DNA of 54,128 bases from Xanthomonas cassavae CFBP 4642 (GTDB lineage: Bacteria; Pseudomonadota; Gammaproteobacteria; Xanthomonadales; Xanthomonadaceae), in contig NZ_CM002139.1 of the NCBI RefSeq assembly GCF_000454545.1, positions 4,579,626-4,633,753 on the forward strand, in the 5' to 3' direction. Positions within the stretch are counted from its first letter, which is position 1, and the number at the start of each line of letters is the position of its first letter. This document shows positions 45,270 to 53,907 of the stretch, piece by piece. The notes beneath the pieces were generated by a model. It had not been told where the DNA came from. It made no database searches and saw only the letters and a list, made by a program, of their open reading frames with translations. The position numbers and the translations under genes are program-made.

Positions 45270-45488
45270 GTGAACGATTCGCTCAAGACGCTGCTGATTG
45301 TCGCCTTCCTGATCGTGATTCTGTGGAACCTGGGGGCCGGTCTCTACTACCTGCTCACCGACCGTGGCCAGACCAAACGCACCGTCACTGCACTCACCTG
45401 GCGCATCGGCTTATCGGTCGCACTGATCGCGATCGTGATCATCGGCATCTACACCGGCTGGATCAAGCCGCATGGCATCGGCCGCTGA
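45270..45488 (+). CDS. Small twin-helix membrane protein (DUF2909-like)
   Basis: A 72-residue protein with two hydrophobic helices (about 4-26 and 43-65). The conserved opening is VNDSLKTLLIVAFLIVILWNLGAGLYYLL, described here as positions 1-29. DUF2909-like proteins are usually encoded next to cytochrome oxidase subunit III, as here, but on the opposite strand to it. GTG 45270 gives the family start; an ATG eight codons earlier is possible. It is convergent with ctaE, with a heptamer inverted repeat between. Confidence 0.72.
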   Translation: MNDSLKTLLIVAFLIVILWNLGAGLYYLLTDRGQTKRTVTALTWRIGLSVALIAIVIIGIYTGWIKPHGIGR

Positions 45489-45498
45489 CGCGGCCGAT

Positions 45499-45579
45499 GG
45501 GATTGGGGATTCGGCATGGGGGATTGGCAAAAGCGCAGGCGCCTGCTCTTGCGAATCCCGAATCACCACTCCCGAATCC
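45499..45579. repeat. Inverted pair of 7-bp arrays between convergent genes
   Basis: Left array 45499-45526 reads GGGATTG GGGATTC GGCATGG GGGATTG. Right array 45552-45579 reads CGAATCC CGAATCA CCACTCC CGAATCC. The 25-bp centre contains the perfect palindrome GCAGGCGCCTGC (45535-45546), so the whole can fold into a hairpin with arms of about 18-20 bases around a small loop. It lies between the stop codons of the twin-helix gene and ctaE. Confidence 0.88.
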
Positions 45580-45585
45580 CCGCCC

Positions 45586-46461
45586 TCAAAGAACATACAC
45601 GAACAGGAACAACGCCAGCCACACCACGTCGACGAAGTGCCAGTACCACGCGGCCGCTTCGAAGGCGAAGTGGTTATCGCGGGTGAAGTGGCCCTTGGCC
45701 GCGCGTAGCCACATCACCGCCAGCATGATCGTGCCCAGCAGTACGTGCATGCCATGGAAACCGGTGAGCATGAAGAAGGTGGAACCGTAGATGCCCGAGC
45801 CCAGGGTGAGATTGAGCTCGGTGTAGGCGTGGATGTACTCCTCCGCCTGCAGGAACAAGAACACGCAGCCCAGCAGCACCGTCAGCCCCAGCCACAGCAG
45901 CAGCGCGCCGCGGCGCCCGCCCTTCAGCGCGTGGTGGGCAATGGTCAGGGTCACGCCGGAGCTGAGCAGGATCAAGGTATTGATCAGCGGCAGGCCCCAG
46001 GCCGGAATGGTTTGGAACTGCCCACCGATCGTGCCCGGGCCATTGGTCGGCCAGGCGGCCGAATAGCCGTTCCACAGCAATTCGTTGGTCATCACGCCAT
46101 CGCCCTCGCCGCCCAGCCAGGGCAGCGTCAGCACGCGCGTATAAAACAGCGCACCGAAGAAGGCGCCGAAGAACATCACTTCGGAAAAAATAAACCACAC
46201 CATTCCCATGCGGAACGAACCGTCCACCTGGCGGTTGTAGTTGCCGGCGTTGGACTCGCGAATGACATCGCCAAACCACATGAACAAGGTCGCCAGCAAC
46301 ATCGCCATACCGGCGAAGAACGTCCAGCGCCCCCACGCCGCGTCGTTGAGCCAGCTGGCCACGCCGATCATCATCACGAACATCGCAATCGAGCCGACGA
46401 ACGGCCACTTGCTTTGGCTCGGGACGAAATACGCATCGGCGTTGGGACTGTGATCGGCCAT
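45586..46461 (-). CDS. ctaE: Cytochrome c oxidase subunit III
   Basis: A 291-residue seven-helix protein. Signature regions are MGMVWFIFSEVMFFGAFFGALFY (near 84-106, with the conserved Glu), INTLILLSSGVTLTIAHHAL and TGFHGMHVLLGTIML. It is the third core subunit of an aa3-type oxidase, stabilising proton uptake in subunit I. ATG 46461; ctaG ends 36 bases upstream on the same strand. Confidence 0.96.
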   Translation of the reverse strand: MADHSPNADAYFVPSQSKWPFVGSIAMFVMMIGVASWLNDAAWGRWTFFAGMAMLLATLFMWFGDVIRESNAGNYNRQVDGSFRMGMVWFIFSEVMFFGAFFGALFYTRVLTLPWLGGEGDGVMTNELLWNGYSAAWPTNGPGTIGGQFQTIPAWGLPLINTLILLSSGVTLTIAHHALKGGRRGALLLWLGLTVLLGCVFLFLQAEEYIHAYTELNLTLGSGIYGSTFFMLTGFHGMHVLLGTIMLAVMWLRAAKGHFTRDNHFAFEAAAWYWHFVDVVWLALFLFVYVL

Positions 46462-46497
46462 GGCGTTGCTTCCGTGTCGTGGTAAGGGTGGATGGAT

Positions 46498-47094
46498 TTA
46501 CGGTGCGGCGCGTGGCGCACCAGAGGCGCCTCCGCCCTGCAATTCAGAGGTCAGCGCGTCGTTGCGGTAGAACGTATAGGACAAGGTGATGGTGGTGACT
46601 TCCGGCGGCAGCGCCGGATCGACGATGAAACGCAGCGGCATGTCGCGCGTCTCGCCGGCCTGCAAGGTCTGCGCGGTGAAGCAAAAGCATTCGGTCTTGT
46701 TGAAATACCCCGATGCGCGCGCCGGCGCGACCGACGGGACCGCGCTGCCGACCACTGCGCGCGCGCTGTCGTTGCGCGCGAAGTACAGCGCTTCATTGAG
46801 CTCGCCAGGCACTACATCCATCGTCATCTGCTCGGGATGGAAGGTCCACGGCAATTTGGAATTGACCCCGGCATCGAACTCCACCCGCACCGTGCGCTTG
46901 CCTGGCACGGCGAGCGCGCCCGCGCCTGCCCGCGCGTTGCCGGGCGCGCGCTCCATGCGAATCCCGAAGACCTTCTCGCAAGCGATGCGATACAGCGGCA
47001 CCAAGGAAAACGTCAGCACGAACACGCCCAGTACCACGGCAAGCAGCTTGAACAAGCCAGCCGTGGGTGCAGGCGCGGGCGCGCGTGCATTCAC
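46498..47094 (-). CDS. ctaG: Cytochrome c oxidase copper-assembly protein (COX11/CtaG)
   Basis: A 198-residue protein with one N-terminal helix (about 11-32) and a periplasmic immunoglobulin-like domain. It carries the Cu(I)-binding ECFCFTAQ motif. It delivers copper to the Cu_B site of subunit I. The start is GTG 47094, which overlaps the stop of the preceding 57-codon gene (GTGA), indicating coupled translation. The nearest ATG, at 47090, is out of frame. Confidence 0.94.
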   Translation of the reverse strand: MNARAPAPAPTAGLFKLLAVVLGVFVLTFSLVPLYRIACEKVFGIRMERAPGNARAGAGALAVPGKRTVRVEFDAGVNSKLPWTFHPEQMTMDVVPGELNEALYFARNDSARAVVGSAVPSVAPARASGYFNKTECFCFTAQTLQAGETRDMPLRFIVDPALPPEVTTITLSYTFYRNDALTSELQGGGASGAPRAAP

Positions 47095-47264
47095 CGCCCG
47101 ATGACTCCGGATGCGATGAACCCGGCGTAGATCAGCAACGCGATGATGCCGACCGTGATCGCCGTGCGTCGCACCGCGCGGCGCTGCTGCGCCTGCCGCT
47201 CGGCCGCAGAAAGCAGACGCGTCACTGCCGGCTCCGAGGCAGACTCAGTGACCGATGTCTTCAT
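47091..47264 (-). CDS. Small single-helix membrane protein between ctaD and ctaG
   Basis: A 57-residue protein: an acidic/Ser-rich N-terminus ([14 protein letters not shown]), a basic linker ([12 protein letters not shown]) and one C-terminal membrane helix ([16 protein letters not shown]) ending ASGVIGR. Its ATG lies 20 bases inside ctaD in another frame, and its TGA overlaps the ctaG GTG. This doubly overlapped position strongly supports translation. By placement it may be an oxidase assembly factor or small subunit, comparable with the small proteins often found before ctaG. The family is not certain. Confidence 0.8.
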   Translation of the reverse strand: MKTSVTESASEPAVTRLLSAAERQAQQRRAVRRTAITVGIIALLIYAGFIASGVIGR

Positions 47265-48849
47265 GCGCAAGATCTCCAGGCTTGATCACCGGCGGCACGG
47301 TGAAGGTATGCGCAGGCGCCGGTGACGGCACCGTCCACTCCAACCCCTTGGCACCTTCCCACGCACGCGCATCGGCACGGGCGCCGCTGCGCAGCGAGGC
47401 GAACAGGATCGCCGCCATCAGGAACGGGGTGGCGAACATGCCGAAGGCACCGATCGAGCTGACCAGGTTCCAATCGGCGAACACCACGTTGTAATCGGGG
47501 ATGCGCCGCGGCATGCCGGCCAGGCCGAGGAAATGCTGCGGGAAGAACAGCAGGTTGACGAAGATCATCGTCCACCAGAAGTGGAACTTGGCCCAGGCCT
47601 CGTTGTACATGCGCCCGGTCCATTTCGGCCACCAGTAGTACACCGCCGCAATCAGCGCGAACACCGCGCCGGTGACCAGCACGTAATGGAAATGCGCCAC
47701 CACGAAGTAGGTGTCGTGATACTGGAAGTCGGCCGGCACGATCGCCAGCATCAGGCCCGAAAATCCACCGATGCTGAAGAGAATCACGAACGCCACCGCC
47801 CACAGCATCGGCGATTCGAAGGTCAGCGAGCCCTTCCACATCGTGCTGACCCAGTTGAACACCTTCACTCCGGTCGGAATGGAGATCAGCATCGTGGCGA
47901 ACATGAAGTAGATTTCGCCGCCGAGCGGCATGCCCACGGTGAACATGTGGTGCGCCCACACGATGAAGCTCAGGAACGCGATCGCGGCGATCGCATAGAC
48001 CATCGCCTGATAGCCGAACAGCGGCTTGCGGCTGAAGGTCGGAATGATCTCGCTGACCACGCCGAACGCTGGCAGGATCATGATGTAGACCTCCGGATGC
48101 CCGAAGAACCAGAAGATGTGCTGGTACATCACCGGGTCGCCGCCGCCGGCCGCATTGAAGAAGCTGGTGCCGAAGAACTTGTCGGTCAGCAGCATGGTCA
48201 CCGCACCGGCCAACACCGGCATCACCGCGATCAGTAGGAAGGCGGTGATCAGCCAGGCCCAGCAGAAGATCGGCATCTTGAGCAGGTCGATGCCCGGCGC
48301 GCGCATGTTCAGCACGGTGGCGATGATGTTGATCGCGCCCATGATCGAGCTGACGCCGGCCACGTGGATTGCAAACACGCTGAACGCCACGTTGTAGCCG
48401 CCCTGCAGCGACAACGGCGGATACAGCGTCCAGCCCCCGGCAGGCGCGCCGCCGGGCAGAAACAGCGTCAGCAGCAGCAGGGTGAAGGCCACCGGCAGCA
48501 GCCAGAACGACCAGTTGTTCATGCGTGGTAACGCCATGTCCGGCGCGCCGATCTGCAGCGGAATCATCCAGTTGGCCAGGCCGACGAAGGCCGGCATCAC
48601 CCCGCCGAAGATCATCACCAGCGCATGCACGGTGGTCATCTGGTTGAAGAATTCCGGCTTGACGAACTGCAGCCCGGGCTGCATCAGTTCAGCGCGAATC
48701 ACCACGCTCATCGCCGCGCCGATGATGAACATCACGAAGGAAAACAGCAGGTACAGCGTGCCGATGTCCTTGTGATTGGTCGAAAAGAACCAGCGCTCGA
48801 CGAAACCGGGCTGGTGGTGTCCGTGGTGATCGACTGCGGTATGCGCCAT
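47245..48849 (-). CDS. ctaD: Cytochrome c oxidase subunit I
   Basis: A 534-residue, 12-helix catalytic subunit. Haem and Cu_B ligands can be read: FFGHPEVYIMILPAFG (Cu_B His with the cross-linked Tyr), WAHHMFTVGM (His pair) and a VVAHFHYVL haem His pair. NHKDIGTLYLLF is the usual opening. The C-terminus is hydrophilic ([21 protein letters not shown] as a guide to the last residues). It reduces O2 to water while pumping protons. It lies between ctaC and the small 57-codon gene. Confidence 0.97.
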   Translation of the reverse strand: MAHTAVDHHGHHQPGFVERWFFSTNHKDIGTLYLLFSFVMFIIGAAMSVVIRAELMQPGLQFVKPEFFNQMTTVHALVMIFGGVMPAFVGLANWMIPLQIGAPDMALPRMNNWSFWLLPVAFTLLLLTLFLPGGAPAGGWTLYPPLSLQGGYNVAFSVFAIHVAGVSSIMGAINIIATVLNMRAPGIDLLKMPIFCWAWLITAFLLIAVMPVLAGAVTMLLTDKFFGTSFFNAAGGGDPVMYQHIFWFFGHPEVYIMILPAFGVVSEIIPTFSRKPLFGYQAMVYAIAAIAFLSFIVWAHHMFTVGMPLGGEIYFMFATMLISIPTGVKVFNWVSTMWKGSLTFESPMLWAVAFVILFSIGGFSGLMLAIVPADFQYHDTYFVVAHFHYVLVTGAVFALIAAVYYWWPKWTGRMYNEAWAKFHFWWTMIFVNLLFFPQHFLGLAGMPRRIPDYNVVFADWNLVSSIGAFGMFATPFLMAAILFASLRSGARADARAWEGAKGLEWTVPSPAPAHTFTVPPVIKPGDLAHEDIGH

Positions 48850-48888
48850 GACGGAACGACCTCTGCGAAGCGGTGCGGTTGCGTGCGG

Positions 48889-49845
48889 TTAAAGAGCGGC
48901 GGTCGGCGCGGCAGCCGGCGTCGCGGGTGCGGTTTCAGGCGCTGCATCGCCCGCCGGCGCCGGCGTTGCAGGAGTGGGTACCGCGGGAGCCGGCGCCGCA
49001 CCTGCGGGCGCCGCCTGCGCAGCACCACGACGCGAGGCCAGCCAGCGCTGGAATTCGGCCTTGGGCAGCGCTTCGACCACGATCGGCATGAACCCATGGT
49101 CCTTGCCGCAGAGCTCGGCGCATTGCCCGCGATACACGCCCGGCTGTTCGATATTGGTCCAGGCTTCGTTGACGATGCCGGGGATCGCATCCTGCTTCCA
49201 CCCCAGCGCGGGCACCCACCAGGCATGGATCACATCGTCGGCAGTGATCACGAAGCGGATCTTGGTGTTGACCGGGAGCACCAGGCGGTTATCGACATCC
49301 AGCAGGTAATGCGGCTGCGAGGCGGCCGTGGGGCGCTCGCCACTCTGGCGGATGCGGTCCGATTCGCGCGCCAGGCGGCTGGTGAATTCCACGCCCTGGC
49401 CCAGATATTCGTATTTCCACATCCACTGGTAGCCGGTCACCTTGACCGTCATTTCCGATTCGCGCGTGTCATACATCGCAATCAGCTTGGCCGTCGCTGG
49501 CCAGGCCATGGCAATCAGCACCAGCACCGGAATCACCGTCCACAGCACTTCGGCCCGCGTGTTGTGGCTGAACTGTGCAGCCACCGCGCCCTTGGACTTG
49601 CGGAACTTGAAGATGGCATAGCCCATCGCGCCGAACACCAGCGCGCCGATCACCACGCAGACCCACAGCGCCACCATATGCGCCTCGTAGGCCATGCGCG
49701 CGGTCTGGGTCACCCCGCGCCCCATGTTGAGCTGCCATTCCTTGGGGTCGGCCGATTGCGCCAAGGCCGCCGGAGCGCTCGCCAGCGTCGCCAAGGCCAG
49801 TCCCCACCCCTTGCACATCCACTTCAAGCTGCTGCGTTGCGTCAT
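48889..49845 (-). CDS. ctaC: Cytochrome c oxidase subunit II
   Basis: A 318-residue subunit that accepts electrons from cytochrome c at the Cu_A centre. A signal peptide (ending ALAQS) is followed by two helices (about 58-78 and 98-118) and the cupredoxin domain with CAELCGKDHGFMPI, the Cu_A ligands. The C-terminal 45 residues are an Ala/Pro-rich tail without a haem-c motif, so this is a Cu_A-only (not caa3) subunit. It is the first structural gene, 39 bases upstream of ctaD. Confidence 0.96.
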   Translation of the reverse strand: MTQRSSLKWMCKGWGLALATLASAPAALAQSADPKEWQLNMGRGVTQTARMAYEAHMVALWVCVVIGALVFGAMGYAIFKFRKSKGAVAAQFSHNTRAEVLWTVIPVLVLIAMAWPATAKLIAMYDTRESEMTVKVTGYQWMWKYEYLGQGVEFTSRLARESDRIRQSGERPTAASQPHYLLDVDNRLVLPVNTKIRFVITADDVIHAWWVPALGWKQDAIPGIVNEAWTNIEQPGVYRGQCAELCGKDHGFMPIVVEALPKAEFQRWLASRRGAAQAAPAGAAPAPAVPTPATPAPAGDAAPETAPATPAAAPTAAL

Positions 49846-49861
49846 TGCCTAGACCCTTACG

Positions 49862-50338
49862 TCATCGGTGACGGCCATTGGCGGCCGCGAGCAAGCGTTT
49901 CAGGGTATCTGCCAGTTCCACACGTTCGGCCGGCCCGAGAAAACTTCCGATCTCGATCTGCCTGCCGCTGCTGACCAGCACCACCCTCTCGTCGCGTTCC
50001 ATGCATAACCGCACCCAATGCGGATGTGCCTGAAACGCTGGTGGCGCATGTCCGGATGGAAACACCTCGACAACGGTCTCCCCTACCCGGATCGCTTCTT
50101 CGCGCTCGCCACTTCGCCACAACTGCCGTAGCGCCAGCGCCACCACACCACTGTGCAACAGGGCGAACACCGGCGCGTATGCATTGCCGGTCCACCACCC
50201 CAGGCCCGCAAACAACCACATCGTTCCAGCCAGGACCGCAAACAACAGCACGAACTGCCTGGCCGACAATGCCCGTGGAGGCCGCAACCGCAATTGCGTC
50301 CCGATCCCTTCGGACATCAATGGCAGTACTTCGATCAT
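49862..50338 (-). CDS. DUF2244 family membrane protein
   Basis: A 158-residue protein with two helices (about 28-47 and 52-70) in the first half and a PH-like soluble C-terminal domain (WVRLCMERDERVVLVSSG). It resembles DUF2244 proteins, which are commonly encoded just upstream of cytochrome oxidase subunit II in proteobacteria, as here. Function is unknown but likely linked to the oxidase. ATG 50338; the ribosome site is weak. It ends 16 bases before the ctaC start, so it probably leads the operon. Confidence 0.82.
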   Translation of the reverse strand: MIEVLPLMSEGIGTQLRLRPPRALSARQFVLLFAVLAGTMWLFAGLGWWTGNAYAPVFALLHSGVVALALRQLWRSGEREEAIRVGETVVEVFPSGHAPPAFQAHPHWVRLCMERDERVVLVSSGRQIEIGSFLGPAERVELADTLKRLLAAANGRHR

Positions 50339-50627
50339 TGGCGACACGCAGCGGACTGCGGGAACAGCCCGACGGTAGACCCGCGCCGACGCGTGCGGCA
50401 AGCGTTTCCGGCAATCATTCGATTGCTGCAGTGCAGCTAAAAACACGCGTAAATCAGTCACTTCCCGGTGCATGTGCCGATGCCCGCGGCTGCGGCCGGC
50501 AAGGATCGAGTCTGTTTTGGGCCTGCGCCGGCCACGTGCACAAAACGGCGGAAAAGTTGCCGCTTCCACACAAGTGCGCAGGGGTACGGATCTCTAGAAT
50601 GAGCAAGGATTCCCAGGCACCCTTCGC
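50339..50627. other. Divergent region before putA, with a 10-codon leader frame
   Basis: The region must hold promoters for both the oxidase operon and putA, but no convincing hexamer pair was found. A small frame at 50598-50631, MSKDSQAPFA, ends with its TGA overlapping the putA ATG (ATGA). It may be a coupling leader. Confidence 0.5.
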
Positions 50628-53600
50628 ATGAACGCTCAGCTCGACCCGCTTGCCTCTCCCTCCGTTGCGCGCCCGCTGCTGGCGCCCGAGCTGCCTGCCG
50701 CACCCGGCGCATTGCGTGCGGCGATCACCGCCGCCTGGCTCAAGGACGAAACCGAGCACGTCCGCGCATTGCTCGACCAGGCACGTCTGCCCGCCGCCGA
50801 TCAGGCCAAGGTGCAGGCGCTTGCCGCCGACCTGGTCACCCGCGTGCGCGCCCGTGCGCAGGATCAGGGCGCAATCGAAGCCTTCATGCGCCAGTACGAC
50901 CTCGGCAGCGAGGAAGGCGTGTTGCTGATGTGCGTGGCCGAAGCGCTGCTGCGCATTCCCGACCAGGACACCGCAGACAAGCTGATCCGCGACAAGCTGG
51001 GCGATGCGGACTGGAAGAAGCACATGGGCGGCAGCGACTCGGTGCTGGTCAACGCCTCTACGTGGGGCCTGATGCTCACCGGCAGGCTGGTGCAGCTCAA
51101 CGACCTCACCCGCGCCGATGTGCCTGGTGCGTTCAAGCGCCTGATCGGCCGCGTCGGCGAGCCGGTGATTCGCCTGGCCGTGCGCCAGGCCATGAAGATC
51201 ATGGGCCATCAATTCGTCATGGGCCGGACCATCAGTGAAGCGCTGTCGCGTTCGCGCAAAGGCGACAATGCCGACTATCGGTATTCGTTCGACATGCTCG
51301 GCGAAGGCGCGCTCACCATGAAGGATGCGCAGCGCTATCTGCAGGCGTATCGCGATGCGATTCATGCGATCGGCCGTAGCGGCAGCTTCGTCGGTACCGA
51401 CGTGTTCGCAGCGCCCAGCATCTCGATCAAGCTGTCGGCACTGTATCCGCGCTACGAACATGCCAAGCGTGCGCGGGTGATGGCCGAGCTGGTTCCAGGC
51501 GTGCTGGAGCTGGCGCAGCTGGCCAAGTCCTATGGCATCGGCTACACCGTCGACGCCGAGGAAGCCGACCGTCTGGAACTGTCGCTGGACATCATCGAAG
51601 CCACCTTTTCCGATCCCTCGCTGGACGGCTGGGAAGGCTACGGCCTGGCCGTGCAGGCGTATCAAAAACGCACGCCGTACACGATCGATTTTCTCGCCGA
51701 TCTTGCACGCCGTGTCGGGCGACGCATTCCGGTTCGCTTGGTCAAAGGTGCGTACTGGGACGCGGAAATCAAGCGCGCGCAGATCGAAGGTCACCCCGGC
51801 TACCCGGTGTTTACTCGCAAGCAAAATACCGACGTGTCGTATCTGGCCTGTGCGCGTCGCATGTTCGCGCACAACGACGCGCTCTATCCGATGTTCGCCA
51901 CCCACAACGCGCAGACCATCGCTGCCGTGCGTGCGATCTCCGGTGGCAAGGTCTATGAGCACCAGAAGCTGCACGGCATGGGCGATGACCTGTACGCCGA
52001 AGTGATTCCGGCCGATCGCCTGGGTTTGCCGTGCCGCGTGTATGCGCCGGTCGGCTCGCATGAGGATCTGCTGCCCTATCTTGTGCGTCGCCTGCTCGAG
52101 AACGGTGCCAATTCCAGCTTCGTCAATCGCATCACCGATGAGTACGTCGCCATCGAAGAGTTGATCCGCGATCCGGTCGAAGCGGTGTCGTCGTTTGCTT
52201 CGATCCCGCATCCCAAGATCCCGCTGCCGACCGACCTGTTGCGCAGCCAGAACCAACACAGGAAAAACTCCATGGGCGCCAATCTCGCCAGCGACAACGA
52301 TCTGCGGCAGCTAGCCGAGCAACTCAATGCCGCCATCAAGCCGTGGAAGGCCGGTCCACTGGTGCCCGGCGCGGTGATCAGCACGCAGAGCGAGGCGGTG
52401 CGCAACCCGGCGGACCGACGCGAAACGGTCGGGCACTGGCAGCCGGCCGATCCGGCCACCGTGCAGACCTCTCTGGCAACCGCCGCTGCCGCGCAGCCGG
52501 CCTGGAACCGTACGCCGGCGGCCAGCCGCGCCACCATCCTGGAGCATGCCGCCGACCTGCTCGAAGCACGCATGCCCGAGTTCATGGCGATCTGCGTCAG
52601 GGAGGCCGGCAAGACCCTGCCCGACGCCGTAGCCGAGGTACGCGAGGCGGTCGACTTCCTGCGTTACTACGCCGCCCAGGCACGCGCCCAGTTCGGTGCA
52701 CCCGAGCGTCTGCCCGGGCCAACCGGCGAATCCAACGAACTGCAGCTGCATGGCCGCGGTGTCTTCGTCTGCATCAGCCCCTGGAACTTCCCGCTCGCCA
52801 TCTTCCTCGGGCAGGTCGCCGCCGCATTGGCTGCCGGCAACAGCGTCATCGCCAAGCCAGCCGAGCAGACCAATCTGATCGGCTTTGCGGCGGTCAAACT
52901 GCTGCACGAGGCTGGCGTACCGGAAGCGGCTGTTCAATTCCTGCCCGGCGATGGCGCCACGGTCGGTTCCGCACTGACCAACGATCCGCGCGTGGCGGGT
53001 GTGGCCTTCACCGGCTCCACCGACACCGCACGCATCATCAACCGCACCCTCGCCGCGCGCGATGCGGCGATCGGCATGCTGATTGCCGAAACCGGTGGCC
53101 AGAACGCCTTCATCGCCGACTCGTCCTCGTTACCGGAAGCGGTCGTCAAGGATGCGATCTCCAGCGCCTTCATGTCAGCCGGCCAACGCTGCTCGGCGGC
53201 CCGCGTGCTGTTCGTGCAGGACGACATCGCCGACAAGGTCATGACCATGCTGGCCGGCGCGATGGGAGAGCTGAAAATCGGCGATCCTGCACTGCTGTCC
53301 ACCGATTTTGGTCCCGTCATCGACGCAGATGCGCTCAAGATCCTCGACGATCATGCGGCACGGATGGATCGCGAAGCTCGCCTGATCGGCACCACCATCC
53401 TGGATCCAGCCACTGCCAACGGCAGCTTTTTCGCACCACGCGCGTACGAGCTGACCTCGCTTGCGCAGCTGCAGCGCGAAATTTTCGGGCCGGTCCTGCA
53501 TGTCATCCGCTGGAAAGCCGACCAACTCGACGCCGTCATCGATCAGATCAATGCCACCGGTTACGGACTGACCCTGGGCGTGCACTCGCGCATCGACGAG

Positions 53601-53828
53601 ACCATTGATCGCATCACCACGCGTGTTGCGGTCGGTAATGTCTACGTCAACCGCAATCAGATCGGTGCGGTCGTGGGCGTGCAACCCTTCGGCGGCCAGG
53701 GCCTGTCAGGCACCGGCCCGAAAGCCGGCGGCCCGCATTACCTGCTCCGTTTCGCCACCGAGAAGGTTGTCACCGTCAATACGACGGCCGCAGGCGGCAA
53801 CGCTTCGCTTCTGACACTGGGCGACTGA
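50628..53828 (+). CDS. putA: Bifunctional proline dehydrogenase / glutamate semialdehyde dehydrogenase
   Basis: A 1066-residue enzyme that oxidises proline to glutamate in two steps at the inner face of the membrane. The PRODH barrel covers about 80-510 (e.g. RLVKGAYWDAEIKRAQ and the final YAPVGSHEDLLPYLVRRLLENG area near 470). The ALDH domain covers 560-1040, with Glu821 in AETGGQNAF and the nucleophile Cys855 in SAGQRCSAARV. No N-terminal ribbon-helix-helix DNA-binding domain is present, so this is the short, non-autoregulatory form. The linker between domains is Lys/Asn-rich near 535. A strong terminator follows at 53885. Confidence 0.96.
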   Translation: MNAQLDPLASPSVARPLLAPELPAAPGALRAAITAAWLKDETEHVRALLDQARLPAADQAKVQALAADLVTRVRARAQDQGAIEAFMRQYDLGSEEGVLLMCVAEALLRIPDQDTADKLIRDKLGDADWKKHMGGSDSVLVNASTWGLMLTGRLVQLNDLTRADVPGAFKRLIGRVGEPVIRLAVRQAMKIMGHQFVMGRTISEALSRSRKGDNADYRYSFDMLGEGALTMKDAQRYLQAYRDAIHAIGRSGSFVGTDVFAAPSISIKLSALYPRYEHAKRARVMAELVPGVLELAQLAKSYGIGYTVDAEEADRLELSLDIIEATFSDPSLDGWEGYGLAVQAYQKRTPYTIDFLADLARRVGRRIPVRLVKGAYWDAEIKRAQIEGHPGYPVFTRKQNTDVSYLACARRMFAHNDALYPMFATHNAQTIAAVRAISGGKVYEHQKLHGMGDDLYAEVIPADRLGLPCRVYAPVGSHEDLLPYLVRRLLENGANSSFVNRITDEYVAIEELIRDPVEAVSSFASIPHPKIPLPTDLLRSQNQHRKNSMGANLASDNDLRQLAEQLNAAIKPWKAGPLVPGAVISTQSEAVRNPADRRETVGHWQPADPATVQTSLATAAAAQPAWNRTPAASRATILEHAADLLEARMPEFMAICVREAGKTLPDAVAEVREAVDFLRYYAAQARAQFGAPERLPGPTGESNELQLHGRGVFVCISPWNFPLAIFLGQVAAALAAGNSVIAKPAEQTNLIGFAAVKLLHEAGVPEAAVQFLPGDGATVGSALTNDPRVAGVAFTGSTDTARIINRTLAARDAAIGMLIAETGGQNAFIADSSSLPEAVVKDAISSAFMSAGQRCSAARVLFVQDDIADKVMTMLAGAMGELKIGDPALLSTDFGPVIDADALKILDDHAARMDREARLIGTTILDPATANGSFFAPRAYELTSLAQLQREIFGPVLHVIRWKADQLDAVIDQINATGYGLTLGVHSRIDETIDRITTRVAVGNVYVNRNQIGAVVGVQPFGGQGLSGTGPKAGGPHYLLRFATEKVVTVNTTAAGGNASLLTLGD

Positions 53829-53884
53829 GGGCCAGGCCCGCAACTATCTCAGGCCATCTCTCTTGGCTTGCTGAGGAAAACAAG

Positions 53885-53907
53885 AACCCCGCATCGCGGG
53901 GTTTTTT
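53885..53907 (+). terminator. Rho-independent terminator after putA
   Basis: AACCCCGC and GCGGGGTT pair around ATC, followed by TTTTTT (53902-53907). It lies 57 bases after the putA stop. Confidence 0.93.
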
